From positions 5,479-69,478 of the forward strand of contig MNXU01000002.1 of NCBI GenBank assembly GCA_001872285.1: a stretch of DNA of 64,000 bases, given 5' to 3'. Below the pieces are notes generated by a model. It made no database searches. It was not told the DNA's origin and saw nothing but the letters and a program-made list of their open reading frames with translations. The stretch comes from Betaproteobacteria bacterium CG2_30_68_42. Its GTDB lineage: Bacteria; Pseudomonadota; Gammaproteobacteria; Burkholderiales; Rhodocyclaceae. A program made the translations under genes and the position numbers. Of this stretch, positions 52,484 through 61,628 are shown one piece after another (position 1 is the stretch's first letter; every line of letters starts with the position of its first letter).

Positions 52484-52760
52484 CGCCCGCCCGAAACGCC
52501 AGTGCTGGCGGGGCTTCGCGCCATACCCTCAGGAGCGCCGACATCGTTTTCCCGGCGAGAACCGGCCCGTTTCGCCCCGAGAAACCTCTCCGTTCTCTGT
52601 TTGCCTGAGGAGCGCTCCTGAGGCCACCCCACGCAACCATGCGGGTTTGCGGGCAGGAGGTTGTGGTTGGGAGATGGCGGGCGGCCGGGAATTGCGCCGA
52701 TATGCCAATCTGGAATAATCCCCGTATGAGTCATCTGGTGAGCCACAGCGAAGGAGGGCC

Positions 52761-52789
52761 ATGAACCGCACCGAACGCTTCTACAAAAG
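52761..52789 (+). pseudogene. First codons of a WYL-type regulator, cut by an IS
   Basis: ATG 52761, preceded by AAGGAGG, encodes MNRTERFYK, the conserved N-terminus of HTH/WYL-domain regulators (M-x-R-T-E-R-x-Y-K). The sequence is then interrupted at 52790 by the inverted repeat of the IS element, and the rest of the gene is not found on the other side. The short length limits certainty. Confidence 0.45.
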
Positions 52790-52856
52790 TGCGGCGGTCA
52801 CGTTTTTTTGGACAGTCGGATAAGCCGAAGCTGACCGGTTGAAAGGAACGTGAAAC

Positions 52857-53162
52857 ACGGGAGCGAAGCGCAAGCAACGCAGCGCGGAATTCAAGGCGCA
52901 AGTGGCGATGGCGGCACTGGCTGGTGACAAGACGCTGGCGGAGTTGGCCTCGGAGTATGGGGTGCATCCGACGATGATCGGCGCCTGGAAGCAGGAACTG
53001 GTGAAGAACGCCAAGACACTGTTTGAGCGCGGCGACAAGAAGGCTGCAGACCCGCAGAAAATCATCGACCACCTGCATCGCAAGATCGGGCAATTGCAGG
53101 TCGAACGGGATTTCTTGGCCGGACAGCCCGCCATTGCCCGCCTGCTGAAAGGCGCGCGATGA
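52857..53162 (+). pseudogene. IS3-family transposase OrfA
   Basis: The family-like protein begins in frame around 52863 (AKRKQRSAEFKAQVAMAALAGD), continues TLAELASEYGVHPTMIGAWK (helix-turn-helix), and ends in a leucine-rich coiled coil (HLHRKIGQLQVERDFLA). The expected start position holds ACG (52857), so the native ATG seems mutated; ATG 52902 would give only 86 residues lacking the first helix. It overlaps orfB by 4 bp. Confidence 0.7.
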
Positions 53163-53964
53163 TTGCCCCGGGGAGCGCGCTGTCCGTGTCCCGGCAAGCC
53201 AAGCTGCTTTGCATCTCGCGCAGCAGCCTCTATTACCGGCCCCGTCCGGAATCGCAGGAAGAACTCGACCTGCTCAAACGGCTCGACGAACTCTTCACCG
53301 AGAACCCGATGTACGGCAGCCGGCGCTTGCAGGCCATGCTCAAGCGATTCGTCGTCTGATGAAGAAGCTTGGCCTGTGGGCGGTCGGCCCCAAGCCCGAC
53401 ACCAGCAAGCCGCATCCGGAACACAAGGTGTATCCGTATCTGCTGCGCGGGCTGGAGATCAGCCGGCCGGACCACGTGTGGGCCACTGATATCACCTACA
53501 TCCGCATGCGGCGCGGCTTCCTCTACCTGTGTGCGATCATGGACTGGGCGACGCGCAAAGTACTGAGCTGGCGCCTGTCGAACACGCTGACCAGTGACTT
53601 CTGTACGGCGGCGTTGAAGGAAGCCATTGCCCGTTACGCTACGCCCGACATCTTCAACACCGACCAGGGCAGCCAATTCACCAGCGAGGAATTCACCGCT
53701 GTGCTCAAGGCGCACGGCATCCAGATCAGTATGGACGGCCGGGGACGCTGCCACGACAACATCTTCGTCGAGCGGCTGTGGTGGACGGTGAAGCACGAAT
53801 GGGTCTATCTGCGCCCGTGCGAGGATGGCATCGAGCAGAAGAAGAGCCTGGAAGCGTGTTTCGACTGGTACAACTGCCGCCGGCCGCATCAGTCGCTTGG
53901 CTGGAATACGCCGGACGGGACCTACTTTGGCACCCTAACGGACGCCCAACCCCTGGCGGCGTAA
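53159..53964 (+). pseudogene. IS3-family transposase OrfB, frameshifted
   Basis: The DDE integrase domain is readable: DITYIRMRRGFLYLCAIMDW, NTDQGSQFTSEEF, and the catalytic glutamate in NIFVERLWWTVKHE, ending YNCRRPHQSLGWNTP. A break near 53350 (after MYGSRRLQAMLKR) removes about eight codons and shifts the frame before RRLMKKLGL, so the intact protein cannot be made. Confidence 0.85.
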
Positions 53965-54229
53965 CATGCGAGAAAGACGATGCGCTGTGGATTTGTGGAC
54001 AGCCGGCTGCGCCAGTTCCCGCCTGACCGCGAAGCCGTGGCCCCCCATGGACAAGCCATGGACAACGCTACGCGTTGCCCACCGCTTGCCCACAGGTCGG
54101 CGGCTGCCCACAAGCTCCACAGCGCTCGATCCAATCGTAATAAAATCCGGGAAAGTCAAAACCAACACCCCGGCACCAGCCTTAGCTTATTCCACCCCGG
54201 TGGCTGTCCAAACGACCGGGACCACCGCA

Positions 54230-54844
54230 AGGGTCATCCTCCATGCCCACAGGCCGGACGACAATGTAGGCAGGGTAATCTTCCATGCCGCGGATGATGC
54301 GGCAGGAAGTGGCTCACAGAGTGCGCCTGACGCAAGTCATTTGAGGCGGCACCCGCCAACAGCGATAAAGTGGTCGTGCTCAACAGTTAGAAAAACCGGA
54401 ATCTAACGAATTTATCGGATCGAATTTACAGCAGATTTTGGACTGGACCCAGAAACCGGCTCCCGGCTACGCCCTGCGCCGCTTCCCGCAGCGCACCTGT
54501 TTCCCCTACATTTCGTTTCAACCGGTTGATGACAGCCGGCTACGTGCCCTGGTCATTATTCAACGCGCACGACTGGTCAAGATTCAACGCGCCGCGACAA
54601 CCTGGCAGCTTTCCGGCTTCGACAGGCTGTTTGCAAAGGCCGAGGCAGAACCCGTCTGATGACGCCCAACCGCTACGGTTGCCGCGGCCGTTTAAGATCG
54701 GAGTTGTGTTTTCGGTGGCCGTCCACCGTCACTATCGGGCAGCGCCAGGATGCGTTGACCGCTGCGGTGAATAGACACACCATGCGCCGCACATCTCGCG
54801 GAGAATGGCTTGCTTTTGCGGCGAATTGGGCGTTTAATCTCCGC
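54230..54844. other. Stretch without a recognised gene
   Basis: These 615 bp between the IS end and the Fic gene hold only short open frames with no recognisable domain. Base composition is lower in GC than the neighbours around 54350-54440, consistent with foreign DNA. No terminator or promoter stands out. Confidence 0.5.
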
Positions 54845-55960
54845 ATGAATGGCGGAGAAAAACTCTATATCTGGCAGGCCGACGACTGGCCGGCCTGGCG
54901 CTACGACCTGTCGGCGCTGGCCGCGCCGTTGACCGATGTCAGCCGCGCCCAGGGCCTGCTGCTGGGGCGATTGGCCGACGTGGGCATGGCGCTGCGCGAT
55001 CAGGCCAGCCTTGCCGCGCTGACCGAGGATGTGGTCAAGACCAGCGAAATCGAAGGCGAGATGCTGAACCTCGAATCGGTGCGCTCGTCCATCGCACGGC
55101 GACTGGGCGTGGACATCGGCGCGGTGGCGCCGGTGGATCGGCACGTCGAAGGCATGGTCGAAATGGTGCTCGACGCGACATCCCGCGCTGCCTCCCCCCT
55201 GACTGGCGAGCGGCTGTTCGGCTGGCACGCGGCCTTGTTCCCAACCGGGTATTCGGGCATGAACAAGATCGCGGTGGGCCAATGGCGCGACGATGCGGCG
55301 GGGACGATGCAGGTGATTTCCGGCCCAATGGGGCGGCGCAAAGTGCATTTTCAGGCGCCGCCCGCCGATGTGCTGCCTGCTGAAACGTCGCGTTATCTGG
55401 CGTGGGCCAATGAGGAAACTGGCGAGCCGATGCTCATCAAGGCCGGGCTGGCGCACCTCTGGTTTGTGACCCTGCACCCCTTCGACGATGGCAACGGGCG
55501 CATCGCCCGTGCCGTGGGCGATCTGTTCCTGGCCCGCGCCGATGGCAGTCCGCAGCGTTTCTACAGCCTGTCGGCGCAGATTCAGCGCGAACGCCGCGAC
55601 TACTACGATGTACTGGAGCGCACGCAAAAGGGCACGCTTGACGTCACCGGCTGGCTGGCGTGGTTCCTTGGCACGCTCGGGCGCGCCGTTACCAGCTCGC
55701 AGACCACGCTGGATGCCGTGCTGGTGAAGGCGCGTTTCTGGCAACGCTGGGCGGGCATGCCGCTGAACGAGCGGCAGGTGAAACTGCTGAACCGGCTACT
55801 CGACGGTTTCGAAGGCAAACTCACCAGCAGCAAATGGGCCGCCATCGCCAAGTGCTCGCCAGACACTGCGCTGCGCGATATCACGCAGCTATTGGAACTC
55901 GGTGTGCTGAAGAAATCTCCGGGTGGCGGACGCAGCACGGGCTACGAGCTGGCGGATTGA
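54845..55960 (+). CDS. Fic family protein with DUF4172 N-terminal domain
   Basis: This 371-residue protein has an N-terminal DUF4172 domain (YIWQADDWPAWRYD), the inhibitory-helix motif TSEIEG (T-x3-E-G) at ~residue 65, the Fic active site HPFDDGNGRIARA at ~residue 210 and a C-terminal winged helix. Fic enzymes usually transfer AMP to hydroxyls of target proteins; the N-terminal inhibitory glutamate marks a self-inhibited class. ATG 54845 starts the conserved part. It is a lone gene beside an IS and tRNA-Phe, so probably acquired. Confidence 0.9.
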   Translation: MNGGEKLYIWQADDWPAWRYDLSALAAPLTDVSRAQGLLLGRLADVGMALRDQASLAALTEDVVKTSEIEGEMLNLESVRSSIARRLGVDIGAVAPVDRHVEGMVEMVLDATSRAASPLTGERLFGWHAALFPTGYSGMNKIAVGQWRDDAAGTMQVISGPMGRRKVHFQAPPADVLPAETSRYLAWANEETGEPMLIKAGLAHLWFVTLHPFDDGNGRIARAVGDLFLARADGSPQRFYSLSAQIQRERRDYYDVLERTQKGTLDVTGWLAWFLGTLGRAVTSSQTTLDAVLVKARFWQRWAGMPLNERQVKLLNRLLDGFEGKLTSSKWAAIAKCSPDTALRDITQLLELGVLKKSPGGGRSTGYELAD

Positions 55961-56020
55961 TTCGGCCAAATCATCGAAGCCGCGCTCGCGAGGCCAACGT
56001 GTTACTATTCACTCCTGAAA

Positions 56021-56054
56021 GCGGCCGCGGGTTCGGTTCCGTGTTCCGCCACCA
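56021..56054 (+). other. tRNA-3'-end-like remnant ending in CCA
   Basis: GCGGGTTCGGTTCC followed by GTGTTCCGCCACCA looks like a T-arm plus acceptor 3' strand, and a terminator follows at once. A full cloverleaf is not present: the T-loop would need eight bases and no matching acceptor 5' strand is found within 120 bp. It may be the leftover 3' end of a tRNA gene used as an integration site. Confidence 0.25.
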
Positions 56055-56062
56055 AGTTTCAA

Positions 56063-56095
56063 CGCTCAACCCCTCTCGGTTGGGCGTTTTCGTTT
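56063..56095 (+). terminator. Intrinsic terminator
   Basis: The 9-bp stem CGCTCAACC/GGTTGGGCG with a 6-base loop is followed by TTTTCGTTT, immediately after the tRNA-like remnant and 100 bp after fic. The following 56096-56236 holds no gene. Confidence 0.8.
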
Positions 56096-56236
56096 GCGCG
56101 CGCGGCGAGACGAGGCGGCGTTCTGTCGTTGCGACTTGCACACGATTCGCCGGGATGGGTCGCCGTGAAGCTCGGAATCGGATGGTGCGAAGCGAAGGCC
56201 GGACTGCTGGAATCGCTGCCGCGCGGCCGGATATCG

Positions 56237-57643
56237 CTATCCGCAATCCGGCATGTGGATCTCGAAGCAGGTGCCCTGTGCGCCCGAGCGCACCGTGATC
56301 TCTCCGCCGTGGGCGCGGATGATCGACCGCGTGATCGCCAGCCCGAGCCCTGCGCCGCCGTGGTGCCGTGAAGGCTCGGCGCGGTAGAAGCGGTCGAACA
56401 GCCGCGGCAGGTGCTCGGGGGCGATCGCCTCGCCGCTGTTCTCGACCGCGAGGATCACCTCGCCGGTGCCGCCTGCGTCGATCCGCACCCGGATCTCGCC
56501 GCCCGGGGGTGTGTGACCAATGGCGTTGGCGAGGAGGTTGGACAGCGCCCGCCTGAGCATGAGCCTGTCGCCGGCCACCCGCCCCGCGCCCGAGAGCGCG
56601 AGCCGCACGCCCTTCTCCTCGGCCAGCGCCTCGTAGAAGTCGAACAGCTCGCGCACCTGCGTTTCCAGAGCGACCGGTTCGCGGCTGGGCACCGCCAGCC
56701 CGTGCTCGGCCTGGGCGAGGAAGAGCATGTCCGAGATCATGCGCGCGAGGCGCTCGTACTCCTCGGCGTTGCCGGCGAGCACCTCGCGGTACTGCTCGGC
56801 GCTGCGCGGCTTCGACAGCGCCACCTGGGTCTCGGTCATCAGATTGGTCACCGGGGTGCGCAGCTCGTGGGCGATGTCGCCCGAGAAGTCCGAGAGGCGG
56901 CGGAAGGAGTCCTCCAGGCGGGCGAGCATGTCGTTGAGCGTTTCCGCCAGTTCCGCCAGTTCGGCGGGGACCGACCCGGCCGACAGGCGCTTGTGGAGAC
57001 GGGTGGCGGTCATCGCTTCCGCTTCCCTTCGGATCGCCGCCAGCGGCGCCAGCCCGCGCTGCACGGCGGCCCAGCCGAGCAGCCCCGTGAGCAGCGCGGC
57101 GGCAGCCACGAACAGCCACAGCGTGCGCCGGAACGAGATCATGAACCGATCGTGATGGGTGATGTCGAGCGCCACCGCGACGAGTGCCGGCGGCCAGCCG
57201 GGGATGGCGATCGGAAGCCGGGCAGCGAGCCCGCGCCAGGGCCGATCGCCTTGCCGCCAGGACAGCGGTCCCCTCACGGCGACCGACCGGTCCAGCAGGG
57301 CCGCCGGAAAGTCGACGCCCGGCGTTGCGAACATCTTCCGGCCGCCGTCCTGGCCCGCGAGGACAGTGATGGCCAGCCCGCCGCCGCCGCCGGCCTCGTG
57401 GTGGGCGGTGGGTCCCTCCAGTTCCGGAGCCGATGCTTCGAGCTGCGCCGGCGTGCGCGCCTCAGCCAGGAGATGTGCGATCGTCTCCAGCCTGGCGGAC
57501 ATCGCCTCGGTGTCCTGTTCGACGAAGTGTGCCTCGACCGCGCCGCCGATCACCAGACCGAGCGCGAGCAGCACCGCGGTCGAGGCGGCGGCGAAGAGCA
57601 GCGTCAGGCGGAAGGTGATCGATCGGGGGCCGGGCAGACTCAT
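56237..57643 (-). CDS. cusS: Heavy-metal sensor histidine kinase, CusS type
   Basis: This 468-residue inner-membrane kinase has an N-terminal helix ([20 protein letters not shown]) and a periplasmic sensor region of about 150 residues. A second helix ([18 protein letters not shown]), HAMP and the phospho-acceptor histidine in [15 protein letters not shown] follow. The ATPase boxes are [15 protein letters not shown] and [14 protein letters not shown]. The start ATG 57643 overlaps the cusR stop. It probably senses Cu(I)/Ag(I), judged from the adjoining genes. Confidence 0.88.
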   Translation of the reverse strand: MSLPGPRSITFRLTLLFAAASTAVLLALGLVIGGAVEAHFVEQDTEAMSARLETIAHLLAEARTPAQLEASAPELEGPTAHHEAGGGGGLAITVLAGQDGGRKMFATPGVDFPAALLDRSVAVRGPLSWRQGDRPWRGLAARLPIAIPGWPPALVAVALDITHHDRFMISFRRTLWLFVAAAALLTGLLGWAAVQRGLAPLAAIRREAEAMTATRLHKRLSAGSVPAELAELAETLNDMLARLEDSFRRLSDFSGDIAHELRTPVTNLMTETQVALSKPRSAEQYREVLAGNAEEYERLARMISDMLFLAQAEHGLAVPSREPVALETQVRELFDFYEALAEEKGVRLALSGAGRVAGDRLMLRRALSNLLANAIGHTPPGGEIRVRIDAGGTGEVILAVENSGEAIAPEHLPRLFDRFYRAEPSRHHGGAGLGLAITRSIIRAHGGEITVRSGAQGTCFEIHMPDCG

Positions 57644-58317
57644 CCGGGCTCGGTCTCCAGCACGTAGCCCATCCCTCGCACCGTGCGGATCAGCTTCGGC
57701 TCGAAGCCCTCGTCCACCTTGGCGCGCAGCCGTCGCACGGCCACGTCGATGACGTTCGTGTCGGAGTCGAAGTTCATGTCCCACACCTGGGAGGCGATCA
57801 GCGAGCGCGGCAGCACCTCGCCCCGGCGGCGCAGGAGCAGCTCGAGCAGGGCGAACTCCTTGGCGGTGAGATCGAGACGGCGACCGGCGCGGGTGACGCG
57901 CCGGCGCAGCCGGTCGAGCTCCAGATCGGCGGCGCGCAGCACCTCGGGTTCGGTCGATTTCCCGCGCCGAAGCAGGCTGCGGCAGCGCGCGAGCAGTTCG
58001 GCGAAGGCGAACGGCTTGACGAGATAGTCGTCGGCACCCGCTTCCAGCCCCTTCACCCGGTCCTCGACGCGGTCGCGGGCGGTGAGGAAGAGCACCGGCA
58101 CCGCGATGCCCGCCCTGCGGATGCCTTCGAGCACCTGCCAGCCGGGCAGCCCCGGCAGCATCACGTCGAGAATGATCAGGTCATACTCGCCGGTCTGTCC
58201 GAGATGCATGCCGTCGGGACCGTCGCGCGCAAGATCGACGACGAATCCGGCCTCGGTGAGGCCCTGCCGCAGATACTCGCCGGTCTTCGGCTCGTCTTCG
58301 ACCACGAGGATCTTCAT
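57640..58317 (-). CDS. cusR: Heavy-metal response regulator, CusR/CopR type
   Basis: This 225-residue OmpR-family regulator has receiver acidic residues [10 protein letters not shown] and phospho-acceptor [10 protein letters not shown], a lysine in [14 protein letters not shown], and the winged helix ([32 protein letters not shown]) characteristic of copper/silver regulators. It is transcribed with cusS. A palindromic TTACA-N4-TGTAA site lies in the divergent region 63 bp upstream and is the likely operator. Confidence 0.92.
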   Translation of the reverse strand: MKILVVEDEPKTGEYLRQGLTEAGFVVDLARDGPDGMHLGQTGEYDLIILDVMLPGLPGWQVLEGIRRAGIAVPVLFLTARDRVEDRVKGLEAGADDYLVKPFAFAELLARCRSLLRRGKSTEPEVLRAADLELDRLRRRVTRAGRRLDLTAKEFALLELLLRRRGEVLPRSLIASQVWDMNFDSDTNVIDVAVRRLRAKVDEGFEPKLIRTVRGMGYVLETEPG

Positions 58318-58376
58318 GGTGCCTGCTCCATTCCCGCGGTTTCCCGATGTTATGCGACTGTGCGCCGCCCCGGCGC

Positions 58377-58425
58377 AGGTTACAGAAATGTAATCGCCGG
58401 GTCAGCATCCGGTTCGGGTCGCGCA
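58377..58425. promoter_or_regulatory. Operator/promoter module A (TTACAGAAATGTAAT box)
   Basis: The palindrome TTACA-GAAA-TGTAA (58380-58393) is followed by a CCGGGTCAGCATCCGG segment. The whole ~50-bp module is strikingly similar to 61629-61681, upstream of the second operon. It resembles CusR/CopR-type boxes and lies between cusR and the CuA gene. Confidence 0.65.
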
Positions 58426-58467
58426 GGGACAATCGCGATTCCCGAACTTTCCCCGGAAGGAGAAACC

Positions 58468-59451
58468 GTGTCGCCCGTCACCGCGTCGACGAAGCACTGG
58501 ACCACGCGCAGGTCTTTCATCGCCACCCTGGGTTTCGGCGGCGTCAGCCTGTACGGCCTGTGGGCCGCGTACGGCGCCGCCCCCGGGCCCCTGGCATTGC
58601 TCGGACTGGGAAGTCGCGAATCGGCGGCCGCGACCGGCGGGGGTCACGGCAAACATGGCGCGGGGGCGGCCGGCCCGACGGCGGAGGAATTCCGGCGCCT
58701 GACCGAGCAGTTCATCGAGCGCTACCGGCTGCCCGACGGAAGCGTGCATCCGCGCGTTCTGACGGCCTCTGCGGGCGCCTCCGGCATGAGCGCGAGCGCG
58801 CCCACCGATGCGCACGCGGGCCACGGCGCGACGGGCCACGATGCCGCCGGTGAAGGCGCGATGGATCATGGGGACATGGACCACGGTGCCACCGGCGGCG
58901 CGGCGAGCGATCACGCGGCGATGGGTGGCGGCGCGATGGACCACGGGACGGCGGGTCACGCGGCCATGGGGCAGAGCGCGAAGTCCGTCTCCGAAGCTGC
59001 GCCCGGGAAGGCGAGTGTTGGCCGGAAGATGGCGGGCCACGACGCTGCGCCCGCCGCTGCGCACGCCGGCCACGACGCAGTGGGGCAGGCGATGAAGATG
59101 GAAGGCGGTGCGCCGGCACCGGGCGCGCAAGAGGCGAGCCACGGCGGGGCGGGACACGTGGACGCCGATCGGCCGCTCGACGTCTATCTGGCGGCAGGCA
59201 TGTGGTACTACATGCCCAGCGCGCTGCGCCTGGATGCCGGGCGTCGCTATCGCTTCCGCATGATGGCGCTCGACCTCTCGCACGGCGCCTCGATCCAGTT
59301 CGGACGCGGCGCACGCATGACGCGGCTGCATCCGGGCCGCGTCACGGAAACCGAGATGACGTTCCCGAAACCCGGCCGCTACCTGGTGAATTGCACCGTC
59401 TATTGCGGCCCGGCCCACGACACCATGCAGGCGACGATCGAGGTGGCATGA
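58468..59451 (+). CDS. Tat-exported CuA-domain (oxidase subunit II-like) protein with His/Met-rich linker
   Basis: This 327-residue protein has an N-terminal Tat signal/anchor (TTRRSFIATLGFGG, Arg14-Arg15). A segment of roughly 110 residues (about 105-215) is rich in Gly, Ala, His and Met with repeated MDHG/GHxAMG units. The C-terminal cupredoxin domain has a CuA ligand set: His272 (DLSHGAS), Cys309, Cys313, His317 and Met320 in CTVYCGPAHDTM. It would accept electrons in the periplasm and pass them to the subunit I-like partner. The start is GTG 58468 after AAGGAG. It overlaps the next gene in ATGA. Confidence 0.8.
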   Translation: MSPVTASTKHWTTRRSFIATLGFGGVSLYGLWAAYGAAPGPLALLGLGSRESAAATGGGHGKHGAGAAGPTAEEFRRLTEQFIERYRLPDGSVHPRVLTASAGASGMSASAPTDAHAGHGATGHDAAGEGAMDHGDMDHGATGGAASDHAAMGGGAMDHGTAGHAAMGQSAKSVSEAAPGKASVGRKMAGHDAAPAAAHAGHDAVGQAMKMEGGAPAPGAQEASHGGAGHVDADRPLDVYLAAGMWYYMPSALRLDAGRRYRFRMMALDLSHGASIQFGRGARMTRLHPGRVTETEMTFPKPGRYLVNCTVYCGPAHDTMQATIEVA

Positions 59452-61112
59452 GCATGGAAACGACCTACAGGGAACGCTTCGCCGCACTGCCGGCGCCGGA
59501 TCGCCGGCTGCTGGTCGCGATGGCATCGGCTGCGCTCGCGGCGCTCGCCCTCGGGATCCTGGGTGGAGTGGTCACCGCGGCTGCGCGCGCCGGATTCCTC
59601 GACATCATCCCGAACACCGGATACCGCTTCCTCACCCTGCACGGGGTGAGCATCTTCTTCTACTGGCTGTTCACCGTGCAGGCCGCACTGCTTCTGGGCT
59701 TCGCCGCGGTCGAGGAAGGCCGCGGGCTCGCCTGGCGGGGCGCGGCCTGGGCCGGATTCGCGCTGATCCTGTCCGGGTTCGGCGTGAGCACGGCGAGCGC
59801 CTTCCTGGGCATGCCCCCGCTGTACAACGGCACGCCGGAGCTTGCGTCGCAGACCCCGCAGGCGATGCTCGCGTTTGATCTCGGCTACCTGCTGCTGGGC
59901 GCGGGCCTGATGGTGCTGCCCGTCTCGGCCATTGCCACCCTGCTGGCCCCGCGCCTGCAGGGCAGGCAGGAGCGGATGAGTTCGGTGGGCTTCGCGCTTT
60001 TCGTGTGGGCCGGCTTCCTGATGGTGAGCGGCTTCGCCGCGCTGCATGCCTTCCTGCCCGGGGCGTTGTGGGTGCTGGGCCTCGCGCCGTTCCCGGCGAG
60101 CCAGGGTACCGACTGGCACATCGTGTTCCACAACATGCACTATCTGCCGCTGATGGCCACCGTGATCCTGTGGTACGTGCTGATGCGTGAGCTGACCGGG
60201 GTCAAATCGGTGTTCGGCGAACGCTTCTCCAAGATCGTGTTCTCGATGTACCTGGTGTTCGTGCCGCCCACCTCGCTCTACCACATGTTCCTCGAGCCGG
60301 ACCTGCCCGGCGCGGTGCGGGTGGCGGGCTCGATGCTGTCGCTGTTCGTGAGCGTGCCGACGCTCACCGCTTTCCTGATCATCGTCGCTTCGCTGGAGGT
60401 GCATGCCCGCAGCCACGGCGGGCGCGGGCTGTTCGGCTGGATCCGCCTGCTTCCCTGGCGCAATCCAGCCATGGCCGCGGTCGGGGTGGCGGCGCTCAGC
60501 ATGGCCCTGGGCATCACCTTCGCGTTCGTGCTGATCCAGGAACGGCTGGCGCCGCTGTTGTCCGACACCTTCTTCGTGCCCGGCTACTTTCATTTCTTCA
60601 CCCTCGGCACGGTGAGCCTGACGCTGCTCGCCGCGCTCGCCGTGGTGCTGCCGGCCATCGGCGGGCGCGCGCTGTGGCGTCCCGGCCTGCTGCGCTGGAT
60701 GCCCTGGCTCGCCTTTGCCGGCCTGCTGGTGTTCGGCGCGGCCGGGGTGACCGCGGGTTACCTGGGCGTGCCGCGGCGGGTCATCGACGTGGCCTACCAG
60801 AACCAGGCACCAGTCCTGTGGCAGGGGCTGATGGCGGCGGTGGGCATCGGCGGCGCCGTGATGGCGCTGGCGCTGGCGATCTTCGCGGCCGGCATCGCCA
60901 TGTCGCTGCTGCCGCAGCGCCGGAGCACCCCGCATGCCGCCCCGGCGACGGTGGCCTGGGGCGCGGTCGCATTGCGGCCCGGCGTCACCGCCTGGGTGGG
61001 ACCGCTCTCGGTGCTGCTCATCGTGGGCGCGATGTATGCCTTCACCGCGCTGGGATTCGAACTGATGCAGACGCTGCCGGTCACCGCGATCGGCGGCGGC
61101 GGCGGACACTGA
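59448..61112 (+). CDS. Divergent heme-copper oxidase subunit I (ba3-like), altered active site
   Basis: This 554-residue membrane protein has about 13 helices. It aligns with Thermus ba3 oxidase subunit I around SLFVSVPTLTAFLIIVASLE, GGRGLFGWIRLLPWRNPA and LGVPRRVIDVA. Low-spin heme ligands are kept: His65 (HGVSIF) and His382 (GYFHFF). His228 and Tyr232 (FHNMHY) match the CuB His/cross-linked Tyr pair. But the CuB His-His pair reads Tyr278-His279 (SLYHMF), and the high-spin heme ligand is Tyr380. Function as an O2 or NO reductase is therefore uncertain. Alignment was by eye. Confidence 0.8.
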   Translation: MSMETTYRERFAALPAPDRRLLVAMASAALAALALGILGGVVTAAARAGFLDIIPNTGYRFLTLHGVSIFFYWLFTVQAALLLGFAAVEEGRGLAWRGAAWAGFALILSGFGVSTASAFLGMPPLYNGTPELASQTPQAMLAFDLGYLLLGAGLMVLPVSAIATLLAPRLQGRQERMSSVGFALFVWAGFLMVSGFAALHAFLPGALWVLGLAPFPASQGTDWHIVFHNMHYLPLMATVILWYVLMRELTGVKSVFGERFSKIVFSMYLVFVPPTSLYHMFLEPDLPGAVRVAGSMLSLFVSVPTLTAFLIIVASLEVHARSHGGRGLFGWIRLLPWRNPAMAAVGVAALSMALGITFAFVLIQERLAPLLSDTFFVPGYFHFFTLGTVSLTLLAALAVVLPAIGGRALWRPGLLRWMPWLAFAGLLVFGAAGVTAGYLGVPRRVIDVAYQNQAPVLWQGLMAAVGIGGAVMALALAIFAAGIAMSLLPQRRSTPHAAPATVAWGAVALRPGVTAWVGPLSVLLIVGAMYAFTALGFELMQTLPVTAIGGGGGH

Positions 61113-61125
61113 CGGGAGACGACGC

Positions 61126-61344
61126 ATGAACGAAGATTTCTGGCTCGTCGCCCCCATCACCGTGGTGTGGGCGATCCTGGCGGTGGCCTATGCGCTGGCG
61201 CCGTGGGGGGACATGATCGGCTACGCCTGGGTATGGGGATTCGGTTCGGTGCTGTTCGCGGGCCTGGCCGGCCTGCTGGCATGGCGGCGCGCAGGGGGTG
61301 GAGGAGGAAAGGAGGTCTGCGATGTGGGGCATGGGCGGAGTTGA
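61126..61344 (+). CDS. Small membrane protein
   Basis: This 72-residue protein has two hydrophobic segments (WLVAPITVVWAILAVAYALA; YAWVWGFGSVLFAGLAGLLA) and a Gly-rich tail. It starts with a GGGAG site 13 bp after the oxidase-like gene and overlaps the SHOCT gene, so it is probably in the same operon. It could be a small extra subunit of the oxidase-like complex; no family is recognised. Confidence 0.65.
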   Translation: MNEDFWLVAPITVVWAILAVAYALAPWGDMIGYAWVWGFGSVLFAGLAGLLAWRRAGGGGGKEVCDVGHGRS

Positions 61345-61567
61345 CGGAGGCTGGGGGCCGATGGGGTTCGGCATGATCGGCATGACCCTGTTCGGGATCC
61401 TCCTCGTCGTCGCCATCGTGGCGCTGGTGAAGGGTCTCTGGGGAGGCGGGGCATCGCCCGGGCAACGCCGGGAGAAGGACGCCCTCGACATCCTCAGCGA
61501 GCGCTATGCGCGCGGCGAGATCGAGAAGCAGGAGTTCGACCGGAAGAAGCACGATCTCGCGGCTTAG
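61322..61567 (+). CDS. SHOCT-domain small membrane protein
   Basis: This 81-residue protein has a Gly/Met-rich N-terminus (MWGMGGVDGGWGPMGFG), one membrane helix (LFGILLVVAIVALVKGLW) and a C-terminal SHOCT motif (ALDILSERYARGEIEKQEFD). Such proteins are common in copper-resistance clusters. ATG 61322 has an AAGGAGG site seven bases upstream, inside the previous gene. Confidence 0.82.
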   Translation: MWGMGGVDGGWGPMGFGMIGMTLFGILLVVAIVALVKGLWGGGASPGQRREKDALDILSERYARGEIEKQEFDRKKHDLAA

Positions 61568-61628
61568 CAGCCCGCAGGGCCGGATCGCCGCCGCAAAGGC
61601 GCACGCGCGGCGGATCCGGGCGGCAGCG

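Larger units (their letters stand above)
52790..54229 (+). mobile_element. IS3-family insertion sequence (inactive)
   Basis: The ~1.44-kb element has two overlapping transposase frames and related ends: left TGCGGCGGTCACGTTTTTTT then GGACAG (from 52790), right CTGTCCAAACGACCGGGACC then ACCGCA (ending 54229), imperfect inverted repeats. No clear target duplication is seen (AAG versus AGG). The 240 bp between orfB and the right end hold no recognisable gene. The transposase is disrupted. Confidence 0.75.

Noticed and set aside
52787-54232. Target-site duplication around the IS
   Set aside because: The flanking triplets AAG and AGG are not identical and no longer duplication is seen.
56021-56054. 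A complete tRNA gene
   Set aside because: Only a T-arm-like and CCA end are present; no anticodon arm or pairing acceptor strand exists nearby, so it is listed only as a remnant.
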